Shown piece after piece: positions 1 to 7,398 of a DNA stretch of 8,201 nucleotides. Position 1 is the stretch's first letter. Each line of letters starts with the position of its first letter. Below the pieces are notes generated by a model. That model worked only from the letters and a program-made list of their open reading frames with translations, searched no databases and was not told the origin of the DNA. The stretch is from Microbacteriaceae bacterium (lineage in GTDB: Bacteria; Actinomycetota; Actinomycetes; Actinomycetales; Microbacteriaceae), in contig RFQD01000055.1 of the NCBI GenBank assembly GCA_009925875.1, positions 1 through 8,201 of the forward strand, in the 5' to 3' direction. Both the position numbers and the translations under genes were made by a program.

Positions 1-1532
1 CACGCAGTGTCGCGTTGCTCGGGCTCACCGGCATCGCCGTCGACGTCGAAGCAGACGTCACCACGGGGTTGCCCGCGATTCGGCTCGTCGGACTCGCTGA
101 CCGGGCCGTCAACGAAGCCATCGACCGAGTGCGCTCGGCAGTGGCCAACAGCCAGCTCGCGTTTCCGGCCCAGCGATTGACCATCTCACTCTCACCAGCC
201 GCGCTGCCGAAAAGCGGTTCCGCCTTCGACTTGCCCATCGCAATCGCGTGCCTCGCCGCAACCGGAGTCGTGCCATCCGCCCCAGACGATGGCACCATCT
301 TCATCGGAGAACTCGCACTAGATGGGCGCCTTCGACCCACGGCGGGAATCTTGCCCAGCGTGCTCGCGGCGCGACAACTCGGTGCAACGCGTGTCGTTGT
401 CCCCTCGGCCAATGCGCACGAAGCCCGACTCGTTTCGGGAATCACCGTGAAAGGAGTTGCCTCCGTGCGAGAAGCCGCCCAGGTGAGTGGCGCCGAAATC
501 GATGTCGTCGACATCGCGCCGTTGCGTCATGCGCGTGAGCGTACCGGCGACGACGAATCATCATCCGCCGCACCACCCCTACCCGACCTGGCCGACATCA
601 TCGGACTCGACGCCGCCATCGACGCACTCATCGTGGCCGCCGTGGGCGGGCACAACATCTTCATGGTTGGTCCGCCCGGCGCGGGGAAAACGATGCTCGC
701 GAGTCGCCTCCCCGGCATTCTCCCGCCCCTCACCGAAGAACACGCGCTCGAAGTGGCGACGATTGCGTCGCTCGTCGAAGGATCGCGTCGAGAAGTACAT
801 CTCGCGACAACGCCCCCATTTCAGGCGCCACATCATTCCCTCAGCGCCGCCGGAATGGTGGGCGGCGGACCGGGAATTGTGCGCCCCGGCGTCGCCACAC
901 AGGCGCATCGCGGAGTGCTGTTTCTCGATGAAGCACCCGAATTTGCAACGAACGTGCTCGATAGTCTGCGCCAATCCCTTGAATCGGGAATGCTCTCCCT
1001 GCAACGCGCGGCCTACAGCGTGAGCTTTCCCAGTGACTTTCAACTCGTGCTCGCAGCTAATCCGTGTCCGTGTGGGCAAGCGTCGGCCAGTAATGACGTC
1101 ACCTGCACGTGCACGCCTGTCCAACGCCTTCGATATCTCTCGCGCCTCAGCGGTCCGCTCATGGATCGTGTCGACATTCACCTCACCGTGCCTCGAGCTA
1201 CCACCGCCATTCGAGATGAACTGACTACCGTGACAACCACCGCAGAGGCACGCGACCGGGTTCTCACCGCTCGACACGTCGCGCTCGCCCGATGGGGCGG
1301 AACCTGTAACGCGCGCGTACCTGGCACGCAACTTCGTGGCGCGCGCTACAAACTACCCCGACCGGTCACCTCATCAATTGACAGCGCGCTGCACCGCGGC
1401 GGAATCACGTTGCGCGGCTACGACAGAGCATTGCGTCTCGCGTGGTCACTCGCCGACCTCGACGGAACCACAACGCCCACCACTGACCACGTTGGTCGCG
1501 CCCTCTACCTCAGAAAAGGAATCCTGCAATGA
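1..1532 (+). CDS. comM: ComM/YifB family AAA+ ATPase (Mg-chelatase-like), 5' end outside window
   Basis: ComM is a hexameric AAA+ helicase that promotes branch migration when incoming single-stranded DNA is integrated during natural transformation; in most actinobacteria it is known only by homology. The frame is open from base 3, and the first residues (RSVALLGLTG) match the family's usual N-terminus. The real start therefore lies a few codons upstream, and the TTG at 15 is not it. Numbering from that TTG: an N-terminal S5-fold/ChlI-like domain (about 5-170), then the ATPase core with Walker A GPPGAGKT at 219-226 and Walker B LFLDE ending at E306. A four-cysteine pair of CxC motifs follows at 351/353 and 364/366 (NPCPCG...CTC). 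GPLMDRVDIHL lies downstream, and a C-terminal lid carries a sensor-2-like Arg in RALRLAWSLADL. About 505 residues visible is normal. The stop overlaps the dprA start. No lesion is seen. Confidence 0.96.
   Translation, partial: RSVALLGLTGIAVDVEADVTTGLPAIRLVGLADRAVNEAIDRVRSAVANSQLAFPAQRLTISLSPAALPKSGSAFDLPIAIACLAATGVVPSAPDDGTIFIGELALDGRLRPTAGILPSVLAARQLGATRVVVPSANAHEARLVSGITVKGVASVREAAQVSGAEIDVVDIAPLRHARERTGDDESSSAAPPLPDLADIIGLDAAIDALIVAAVGGHNIFMVGPPGAGKTMLASRLPGILPPLTEEHALEVATIASLVEGSRREVHLATTPPFQAPHHSLSAAGMVGGGPGIVRPGVATQAHRGVLFLDEAPEFATNVLDSLRQSLESGMLSLQRAAYSVSFPSDFQLVLAANPCPCGQASASNDVTCTCTPVQRLRYLSRLSGPLMDRVDIHLTVPRATTAIRDELTTVTTTAEARDRVLTARHVALARWGGTCNARVPGTQLRGARYKLPRPVTSSIDSALHRGGITLRGYDRALRLAWSLADLDGTTTPTTDHVGRALYLRKGILQ
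1516..1520 (+). promoter_or_regulatory. Ribosome binding site of dprA inside the comM 3' end
   Basis: AAGGA lies 8 bases before the ATG at 1529, within the last codons of comM. Together with the ATGA stop/start overlap at 1529-1532, it fixes the dprA start and points to translational coupling of the two genes. Confidence 0.7.
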
Positions 1533-2752
1533 CCGAAACCGTGTTCGATCGCGTGCGTGCCAACACCGTCATCCGCGACCTGACCACCAACTCAAATGAC
1601 AATGTCGCGGCACGCATGGTGTGGTCGAGCATCGTCGAACCCGGCGACCGCATCGCCGGCGAGCTCATCGACGTGTACGGGCCCGCCGACGCGCTCACCT
1701 TTGTCGAAACACGCACGGAAAGCGCGACCGACATCGAACGCGCGCGTGCAACACTCGCCGACTGTGGACACACATCGAGCGAAGACGACCTCCACGATGC
1801 GCTTGCCCGCTGGTCGGCACGACTCGAAGCCGGAAACATCGTCGGTCAACTCGAGGCCGCCGCGCGTATCGGGGCGCAGGTCGTGACTCCCGGAGATAGC
1901 GCGTGGCCGGTCGGCCTGAGCGAGCTCGGCAACCATGCACCGCACGCCCTGTGGCTTCGCGGAAACCCGACCACCCTCGAACGCACAAGCCGCGCCGTTG
2001 CCATCGTCGGTGCCCGCGCATCCACGGGGTACGGCGAACACGTCACGATGGAGCTGGTGTCCGGACTCGTGCGAAAAGACTGTGCGATTGTCTCGGGTGC
2101 GGCCTACGGAATCGATGGGATGGCGCACCGTGCTGCCCTGGCCGAAGAAGGCGACACGATTGCGGTGCTCGCAGGTGGCATCGATCGCCTCTACCCGAGT
2201 GGACACGACGCACTCTTGCAGCGCATCATCGCATCCGGCGCGGTGGTCACCGAGATGCCACCCGGTTTTTCGCCCACAAAATGGCGGTTCTTGCAGCGCA
2301 ACCGACTCATTGCCGCGATGTGCCGCGCAACCGTCGTTGTCGAAGCGGGATGGCGGTCCGGTTCCCTCAACACCGCCCACCACGCCATACAACTCGGGCG
2401 ACCCCTCGGCGTTGTCCCGGGGCCAGTCACGTCGGCATCGTCGGCAGGCTGCCACCGATTGCTTCGAGAGGAACCGTGCACCTGTGTGACCACAGCCGAC
2501 GAGGTGGCCGAACTGGTCGATGGGATCGACTCCTCAAGCGACATTGCCGTATCCGACGTGAGTGCACTCGAGCAACGCGCACTCGATGCATTGTCCGCCC
2601 GGCCGCGCACCCTGGACGACCTGGTCGTCGCGAGTGGAATGTCTCGCGCCGATGTTCAATCGGCCCTCGGAACACTCGGAGTGCGTGGTCTGGTTGAGGA
2701 GGTGTCCGCGGGATGGCGACACCCACGGGCATCGCGTCCGCCGGGTAACTAG
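1529..2752 (+). CDS. dprA: DNA-processing protein DprA (Smf), single-stranded DNA-binding RecA loader
   Basis: DprA binds single-stranded DNA taken up by the cell and loads RecA onto it; in non-competent species it is kept for less clear recombination roles. The 407-residue protein has an N-terminal helical (SAM/HhH-like) region at about 25-110, then the Rossmann-like DNA_processg_A domain at about 115-325. Visible family motifs are GARASTGYG (161-169), SGAAYGIDGMAH (189-200), GGIDRLYP (216-223), the RNR motif in FLQRNRLIA (254-262), and VVEA...SGSLNTA followed by VPGPV. A C-terminal winged-helix domain (about 345-400) is typical of longer DprA proteins. The ATG start is supported by AAGGA at 1516-1520 and by the overlap with comM. 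The gene is intact, has the same strand and codon style as comM, and ends 59 bp before the amidase gene. Confidence 0.96.
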   Translation: MTETVFDRVRANTVIRDLTTNSNDNVAARMVWSSIVEPGDRIAGELIDVYGPADALTFVETRTESATDIERARATLADCGHTSSEDDLHDALARWSARLEAGNIVGQLEAAARIGAQVVTPGDSAWPVGLSELGNHAPHALWLRGNPTTLERTSRAVAIVGARASTGYGEHVTMELVSGLVRKDCAIVSGAAYGIDGMAHRAALAEEGDTIAVLAGGIDRLYPSGHDALLQRIIASGAVVTEMPPGFSPTKWRFLQRNRLIAAMCRATVVVEAGWRSGSLNTAHHAIQLGRPLGVVPGPVTSASSAGCHRLLREEPCTCVTTADEVAELVDGIDSSSDIAVSDVSALEQRALDALSARPRTLDDLVVASGMSRADVQSALGTLGVRGLVEEVSAGWRHPRASRPPGN

Positions 2753-2776
2753 CCGGAGAGCCGTCTTGTTGAGCCG

Positions 2777-2805
2777 CCGACATCGAGCGCGTCGACTCTT
2801 ATACT
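2777..2805 (+). promoter_or_regulatory. Candidate promoter for a leaderless amidase mRNA
   Basis: TATACT at 2800-2805 matches five of six bases of the sigma-70/SigA -10 box. CCGACA at 2777-2782 matches four of six bases of the -35 box, and the spacer is exactly 17 bp. The ATG at 2812 starts 7 bases after the -10 box, which is where transcription should begin. No Shine-Dalgarno sequence precedes the ATG. Leaderless mRNAs with this spacing are common in actinobacteria. The boxes are seen directly; activity is inferred. Confidence 0.5.
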
Positions 2806-2811
2806 GACGAC

Positions 2812-4217
2812 ATGACCCTCCCCACCGCGGTGGAGCTCGCCACCGCTGTGCGCTCCGGAAAACTGACCGCCGTTGACGCAACGTCGGCGGCACTCAACCG
2901 AATCGAACGTCACGACACGCACATTGGTGCCTTTCAGCTCGTTCGCGCACAGCGGGCACTCGCCGAGGCAGCGAAAGTTGATTCGCGTGCGGATCGGTCG
3001 TCCCTTCCACTCGCGGGCGTGCCCATTGCCATCAAAGACAATATCCCCGTTGCGGGCGAGCCACTGCGTGATGGATCTGCTGCGACCTCCGAAGCTGCCC
3101 AACCGTCGGACCACGAAGTGGTTGCCCGACTTCGAGCCGCGGGCGCAATCGTTATCGGACTGACACGCGTGCCGGAGCTCTGCGTATTCGGCACAACGGA
3201 CTCGCTCTTCGGCATCACTCGAAACCCCTGGAACCTCGAACGCACGCCCGGCGGTTCCTCGGGCGGATCGGCCGCCGCCGTCGCCGCCGGCATCGTTCCT
3301 CTCGCCCACGGCAATGACGGCATGGGTTCGATACGTGGCCCGGCTGGAAACTGCGGCATATTCGGGCTCAAGCCGGGGGGCAGCGTCGTTCCCCAAAACA
3401 TCGGGTTTGATTCCTGGGGCGGGATGAGCCAGAACGGCCCGCTGGCGACAACCGTCGCCGACGCCGCCCTGTTCCTGTCCGTGATGGCAGATCAGCCGGA
3501 TATTGCCAACCTCGTGGAGCCATCACGCCCTCTCCGCATCGCGATCGCCGCGGGCGAGCCGTCACCGCTCGTGAAGCTGGATCCAGAATGGCGCCGGGGT
3601 CTCGACGAAACCGCCGACGCGCTTCGTGCGGCCGGTCACAACGTCACGGAAACCAGGGTGCCTTACGATCCCAACCCGCTCCCGTTGCTTGCGCGCTGGT
3701 TTGCCGGGACAGCGGCGGATGCGGCCTCGATGCGGCACTGTTGACCCCGCGCACTCGAACCCACGCCCGTCTCGGCCGGTTTGCCCGCCGCATTGGAGCG
3801 TTGCGTGAACGTCCCGTCGAACGATCTCGAGCCACCATCACGCGTTTCTTCGATGACTTCGACGTCCTCCTGACGCCGACTCTTGCGCAGTCGGGTCCGG
3901 ATGCGATCATGTGGTCCGAGCGCAGCTGGTTTGCGAATCTCGCGTCGAACATCCGGTATGCGCCGTACCAGTCGACCTGGAATCTTCTCGACTGGCCGGC
4001 CGCAAACGTTCCTGCGGGCTGGCATCGGGTCGACGGTGTGCCTCTCGGCGTGCAGATCGTTGCTCCACCACAACCGAATGCTGCCGGTGAAAAACTCATT
4101 CTCAGCCTTGCTCTGCAGCTCGAACGCATCCGACCGTGGCCGCGGGTTGCTCCCGGTTTCTCAACAGAATCAACCGAGTCCACCGGCCGGCGACGTCGAA
4201 AAGCTGCCTCCGACTGA
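2812..4217 (+). pseudogene. Amidase-signature family hydrolase, frameshifted near 3721
   Basis: Amidase-signature enzymes hydrolyse carboxamides through a Ser-cisSer-Lys triad in the cytoplasm; the substrate here cannot be told. All three residues are present in the first frame: K75 (in AIKDN), S149 (GGSSGGS) and S173 (GMGSIR). The first frame runs to a stop at 3742-3744 (310 residues, the last few abnormal). Family-like sequence (GLDAALLTPRTRTHARLGR...) then resumes in the next frame and runs to the stop at 4215-4217, including DVLLTPTLAQ, WNLLDWPAANVPAG and VPLGVQIVAPP. Adding one base in 3720-3723 (ADA|GLD) restores one continuous reading frame of about 468 residues, the usual family length. 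The lost C-terminal third packs against the active site, so the truncated product is probably inactive. The window lacks the GatB/GatC partners, and the sequence looks like a general amidase, not GatA. The lesion could be real or a sequence error. The C-terminus ends in a basic tail (GRRRRK). Confidence 0.85.
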
Positions 4218-4223
4218 TTAGAT
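4196..4223 (+). promoter_or_regulatory. Weak candidate promoter for xerC, overlapping the amidase 3' end
   Basis: TTAGAT at 4218-4223 is preceded by TG one base upstream (extended -10 style). TCGAAA at 4196-4201 with a 16-bp spacer is a loose -35 match. The GTG at 4230 starts 7 bases after the -10 box, the same geometry as at the amidase gene, and there is no clear Shine-Dalgarno sequence. The box matches are poor, so this is tentative. Confidence 0.22.
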
Positions 4224-4229
4224 GAAGAC

Positions 4230-5097
4230 GTGAATGTGGATGCGGCACTCGACGAATTCGTTCGTCACCTGCGTGCCGAGCGAGGGCTCTCACCACATAC
4301 GGTCACGGCCTATGAGTCGGACCTTCGATCACTCTGTGCGTTTCTTGCAACGCGTGAGGACGTTTCATCCGACGAAGTCTCGCTCGACTCCCTCACATTG
4401 GATTCCCTGCGCGACTGGCTGTGGTTCGAGTCGCAGTCAGGTCTCTCCAACAAGAGTCTGGCGCGACGAACGTCCAGCGTTCGCGGATTCACCTCCTGGC
4501 TTGCGCGCACGTCTCGCATCAATCACGATCCGGGTTCGAGCTCGCGCGGCCGATGGCGGCGACCCCATCGCCGTGCGCAACCTTGCCATTGTCGAACTTT
4601 TTTACGCCTCGGGCATCCGCGTCAGTGAACTTGTTGGACTCGACGTGGACGACCTTAATCTCAGCGACAACACCGTGCGTGTCACGGGCAAGGGATCCAA
4701 AGAGCGCGTGGTTCCTTTTGGAGTTCCCGCCGCGAGAGCGTTGACGCGTTACGTGAGTGAGGCTCGTTCGAGGGTGCGGGTCGCTGCGCAGGCGGAGAGC
4801 GGCGAGATCGGCTTGTCCACCTCGGCCGTCTTTATCGGCCGACGGGGAGAACGTATCAACGTGCGAACGGTCTATCAACTTGTGGCCTCGTTGCTCGTCG
4901 ACCTGCCGGGTGAGGGACCCATTGGGCCACACACTCTTCGGCACACCGCGGCCACGCACGTACTCGACGGTGGGGCAGACCTGCGTATCGTTCAAGAGCT
5001 CTTGGGTCACTCCAGTCTTGCGACAACACAGGTATACACCCACGTGTCACAAGAGCGACTCACGGAGTCGTACGTGCGAGCGCACCCTCGGGCGTGA
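4230..5097 (+). pseudogene. xerC: Tyrosine recombinase XerC, internal deletion with frameshift near 4536-4543
   Basis: XerC, with XerD, recombines dif sites to resolve chromosome dimers. The first frame (GTG at 4230) gives a clear N-terminal core-binding domain: [26 protein letters not shown] early on, later [15 protein letters not shown], up to INHDPG at about 4535. From about 4543 the family sequence continues one frame over ([30 protein letters not shown]...) to the stop at 5095-5097. All catalytic residues are kept there: Arg 4618-4620 (GIRVSEL), Lys 4690-4692 (GKGSKER), His/Arg 4930-4941 (HTLR), His 5008-5010 (LLGHSS) and Tyr 5035-5037 (VYTHV). Relatives carry about 30 residues between DPG and RAAD (the APK...LP...LS linker and first catalytic-domain helix); only 7 bases remain. 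About 83 bases are therefore missing, which also explains the frame change. As written the protein ends at 4628 without a catalytic domain. The cause is either true decay or an assembly error. Confidence 0.88.
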
Positions 5098-5650
5098 CGG
5101 GCGGTCCATCACCCCACGGTTTCAATACCACGCGGTGAGCTTGCTCGAGCAGCGTGAGAGGCGAGACATATTCTCCCCGGTATCGCGCGCCAAGATGCAG
5201 GCACGAGCACAGGTGAGAAGAATCCCACACCATCTCGGGCTCGTCGACTATCGCGACGGCCTGACCGGCCGTCACCAGCTCGCCCGGAGAAATCAGTGAC
5301 ATCACGGGTTCGAGAGTGGACACCACATTATTGTCGTGCTCGATGGTGAGAACACCTCGACCCGCTACGTTGCCAGCAAACAGAACTCGACCTGCGGCCG
5401 GTGCCGTGACGACGTCGCCGTTCGCCACCGCGATGTCGATTCCACGATGTCCTCGTCCGTAATGGGATGTCGGCGCCTCAAAATCGCGGATGACAAGATG
5501 TGGGGACTCAACCGGCCACGCCCACGTGTAACTCAGCACGCCGGCATTCGCCTGCCCGGGGGTGACGACGGTTGCCAAGGCGACCCCGATCGACAACATG
5601 AGAATGCTCGCGCCGAGTTGCCTGACGCTCGCGTGAGACGGAGATGACAT
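5060..5650 (-). CDS. Secreted M23-family (LytM/lysostaphin-type) peptidase
   Basis: M23 enzymes are zinc peptidases that cut peptidoglycan cross-bridges; some members only regulate wall amidases. From the ATG at 5650 the protein has 196 residues. Residues 1-36 form an export signal (a short Arg-containing n-region, a hydrophobic stretch [14 protein letters not shown], then QANAG, a likely cleavage site). The M23 domain covers about 43-170, with [10 protein letters not shown] carrying zinc ligands H68 and D72, then LTIEHD (H105) and [13 protein letters not shown] carrying H152. The first His of the usual HxH motif is Cys150 (CLH), as I recall for many actinobacterial homologues at this locus. 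A GTG at 5656 in the same frame is a possible alternative start; neither start has a strong ribosome site. TAGTCT at 5675-5680 could be a -10 box. The stop lies 27 bp past the exporter stop plus gene length, and the 3' end overlaps xerC by 38 bp tail to tail. A homologue next to rpsB (Rv2891 in M. tuberculosis) is known. Confidence 0.88.
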   Translation of the reverse strand: MSSPSHASVRQLGASILMLSIGVALATVVTPGQANAGVLSYTWAWPVESPHLVIRDFEAPTSHYGRGHRGIDIAVANGDVVTAPAAGRVLFAGNVAGRGVLTIEHDNNVVSTLEPVMSLISPGELVTAGQAVAIVDEPEMVWDSSHLCSCLHLGARYRGEYVSPLTLLEQAHRVVLKPWGDGPPVTPEGALARTTP

Positions 5651-5677
5651 GCACACACGGTGCCATGCAGCTGAAGA

Positions 5678-7267
5678 CTATTCGCCGTGTTCCGCCGCGT
5701 ACTGTGCAAACATCTTTTCTTCCCGGTCCTTGCGGGGGTAGAAGAACCACGTGAGCGCCGCGCCGATCAACATGGCCACAATGCCCGCGAGGTAGGCGGC
5801 ATCAGAACCGTCCAAGAACGAGTGACGGGCAGCAGCAACGATGGCATCCTGATACTGGGGAAACTGTTTTGCCACGTCGGCCGCGCTGCCGTACGACGCA
5901 CGCAGCTGATTCCCAATTGTTGAGGTGATTTGCGATTGCACGCTTGCCGGCGCATCAGAGATGTCCGAGGCCACCGACGCCGCGTACGACGCACCCAAAA
6001 TCGCACCGAGCAGTGATTGCATGATGGCGCCACCAAGGTCGCGTTGCAGGTCGCCAGTTCCCGACGCCATTCCCACCCGAGTAACGGGAACGGATGCTGT
6101 GAGCGAATGTGACGCCGGCGTTCCCGCAATGCCGACGCCTGCGCCGATGAACGCGTACGAGGTAACGACCGCCGCCAACGGGGTATCCGTCGTCCAAAAG
6201 AGGTACATGCACAGAAACCCGACCGTGCAGAGCGCAAAACCGATCAGGAGCGTCCACCGCGACCCGACCCGAGCGATCAGGCCGCTCGAAAAAGGAGCTG
6301 CAACAACCATCGCAATCACGCACGGAAGAATTGCGAGACCCGCCTCGAATGTGTTGTAGCTCATGACGTTTTGGAGGAACTGCTGCCCGATGAACATGGC
6401 GCCCATGAGTGAACCGAAGACGATGATTCCCGACACGGCGGCAACCCAAAAGGTTGCTCGGCGTGCATACGTCAGGTCGAAGAGTGGCTCACCCGCGGTT
6501 GCTTGCCGCCAGAAGAACGCCACGCCGCTCACGAGCGCCACGGCGAGAGTGACGAGACCCATGAGAGCCTCATCCGGAAGACTCACAAAATTGATGCCGA
6601 GCACGAGTGCCCCGACGAAAATGGCGGAGAGTACACCGCCGATGTGGTCGACTTTTTCGCTTGTTTCATTGATATGCGCGGGAACTTCTTTCCACACGAG
6701 ATAAATCGCCGGCAACGCGAAGGGAATCGCGATGACAAAGGCCCAACCCCACGGCGCAAACATCAGGATTGCGCCGGCCAACAGGGGTGACATGGCCGAC
6801 ATGGCGGCGCCGAGTGCCGACCACAGTGCGATGGCGCGCGTTCGGGACGAGCCCGACCACAAGGCCGTAATGAGCGCGAGCGTCGTCGGATAGGCCATGC
6901 CCGCCGCGAATCCGCCGAGCACGCGCGACACCGCGAGCACTTCGATGCTGGGAGCAAGGGCCGACATAATGGCGGCCGGAATGCCCAAGATGAGGCCGAG
7001 CAACAACATGTTTTTGCGCCCGTATCGATCGCCGATTGCCCCGAGGTAGAGCACCGTCGCCGCCAGCCCGAGGGAGAACCCCATGGCGACCAGGTTGAGT
7101 CCCGTTTGTGTGGCACCCAAATCTTCGCCGATCTGAGGGAGTCCGACGTTGGCAACGGCGAGGTTCATATTCGCCACACCAGCACCGAGAATAAGTGCGG
7201 TGAGGATGCGCCCAGACTTCGCCGGGGCGTTGGACGTGGGGGCAGCGGGGCTCGAGTTCGCAGTCAT
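5678..7267 (-). CDS. DHA2-family MFS transporter (14 transmembrane helices), putative drug exporter
   Basis: DHA2 proteins are proton-driven exporters of drugs and other hydrophobic compounds in the cytoplasmic membrane; the substrate here is unknown. The ATG at 7267 gives 529 residues: a short polar N-terminus (1-18), the first helix at about 20-40, and the loop 2-3 motif A as GDRYGRK at 79-85. Helix 5 carries a degenerate motif C (AMSPLLAG, 158-165, in place of the family's G-P-x-x-G-G), followed by WGWAFVIAIP. Later hydrophobic segments continue to about 434. A roughly 50-residue periplasmic-type loop (about 435-487) precedes a last helix (about 490-509) and a charged tail (PRKDREEKMF), the 14-helix layout. 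The frame stays open upstream to a GTG at 7384, but those 39 residues are polar and unlike the family. Weak GTGAG at 7272-7276 and a TACCGT box (complement of 7278-7283) are the only start signals. The next gene on this strand starts 27 bp beyond its stop, so co-transcription is likely. No regulator gene is adjacent. Confidence 0.9.
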   Translation of the reverse strand: MTANSSPAAPTSNAPAKSGRILTALILGAGVANMNLAVANVGLPQIGEDLGATQTGLNLVAMGFSLGLAATVLYLGAIGDRYGRKNMLLLGLILGIPAAIMSALAPSIEVLAVSRVLGGFAAGMAYPTTLALITALWSGSSRTRAIALWSALGAAMSAMSPLLAGAILMFAPWGWAFVIAIPFALPAIYLVWKEVPAHINETSEKVDHIGGVLSAIFVGALVLGINFVSLPDEALMGLVTLAVALVSGVAFFWRQATAGEPLFDLTYARRATFWVAAVSGIIVFGSLMGAMFIGQQFLQNVMSYNTFEAGLAILPCVIAMVVAAPFSSGLIARVGSRWTLLIGFALCTVGFLCMYLFWTTDTPLAAVVTSYAFIGAGVGIAGTPASHSLTASVPVTRVGMASGTGDLQRDLGGAIMQSLLGAILGASYAASVASDISDAPASVQSQITSTIGNQLRASYGSAADVAKQFPQYQDAIVAAARHSFLDGSDAAYLAGIVAMLIGAALTWFFYPRKDREEKMFAQYAAEHGE

Positions 7268-7398
7268 AACGCTCACTACGGTACACTTTGAGCACGGCAT
7301 GGGAAACGGTGCCGAATTCGCGTGTTCAGCAATTTCCGCGAAACCCCAACGGTCGATCGCCACGAGTGGCGCTCGCGGGGCCACGGACGAACACTAGG

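Noticed and set aside
579..1331. 250-codon minus-strand open frame across comM
   Set aside because: Arg/His/Gly-rich translation with no family resemblance, lying wholly inside an intact gene on the other strand; a GC-rich shadow frame.
1592..2455. 287-codon minus-strand open frame across dprA
   Set aside because: No recognisable domain and antisense to a gene with all DprA motifs; shadow frame.
3319..3330. Met171 in place of the small residue in the amidase signature (GMGS) as evidence of decay
   Set aside because: It departs from the classical pattern, but I recall Leu/Met at this place in related actinobacterial amidases, so it is probably a subfamily trait.
2749..3396. 215-codon minus-strand open frame across the amidase N-terminal half
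   Set aside because: Antisense to well-conserved amidase motifs, low-complexity translation, no start signals.
3705..3745. Programmed -1 ribosomal frameshift in the amidase
   Set aside because: No X-XXY-YYZ slippery heptamer and no following stem or pseudoknot stand out; a lost base explains the data more simply.
2812..4217. Identification of the amidase as GatA of the tRNA amidotransferase
   Set aside because: No gatC or gatB beside it, and the GNDGMGS...GLKPGGSVVP wording fits general amidases better than GatA.
7268..7384. N-terminal extension of the MFS exporter from a GTG at 7384
   Set aside because: The extra 39 residues are polar, include scattered Cys and are unlike DHA2 N-termini; ATG at 7267 gives a normal start just before the first helix.
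7299..7397. 32-codon leader peptide gene upstream of rpsB
   Set aside because: No ribosome site, no recognisable run of regulatory codons, unremarkable composition; expected by chance.
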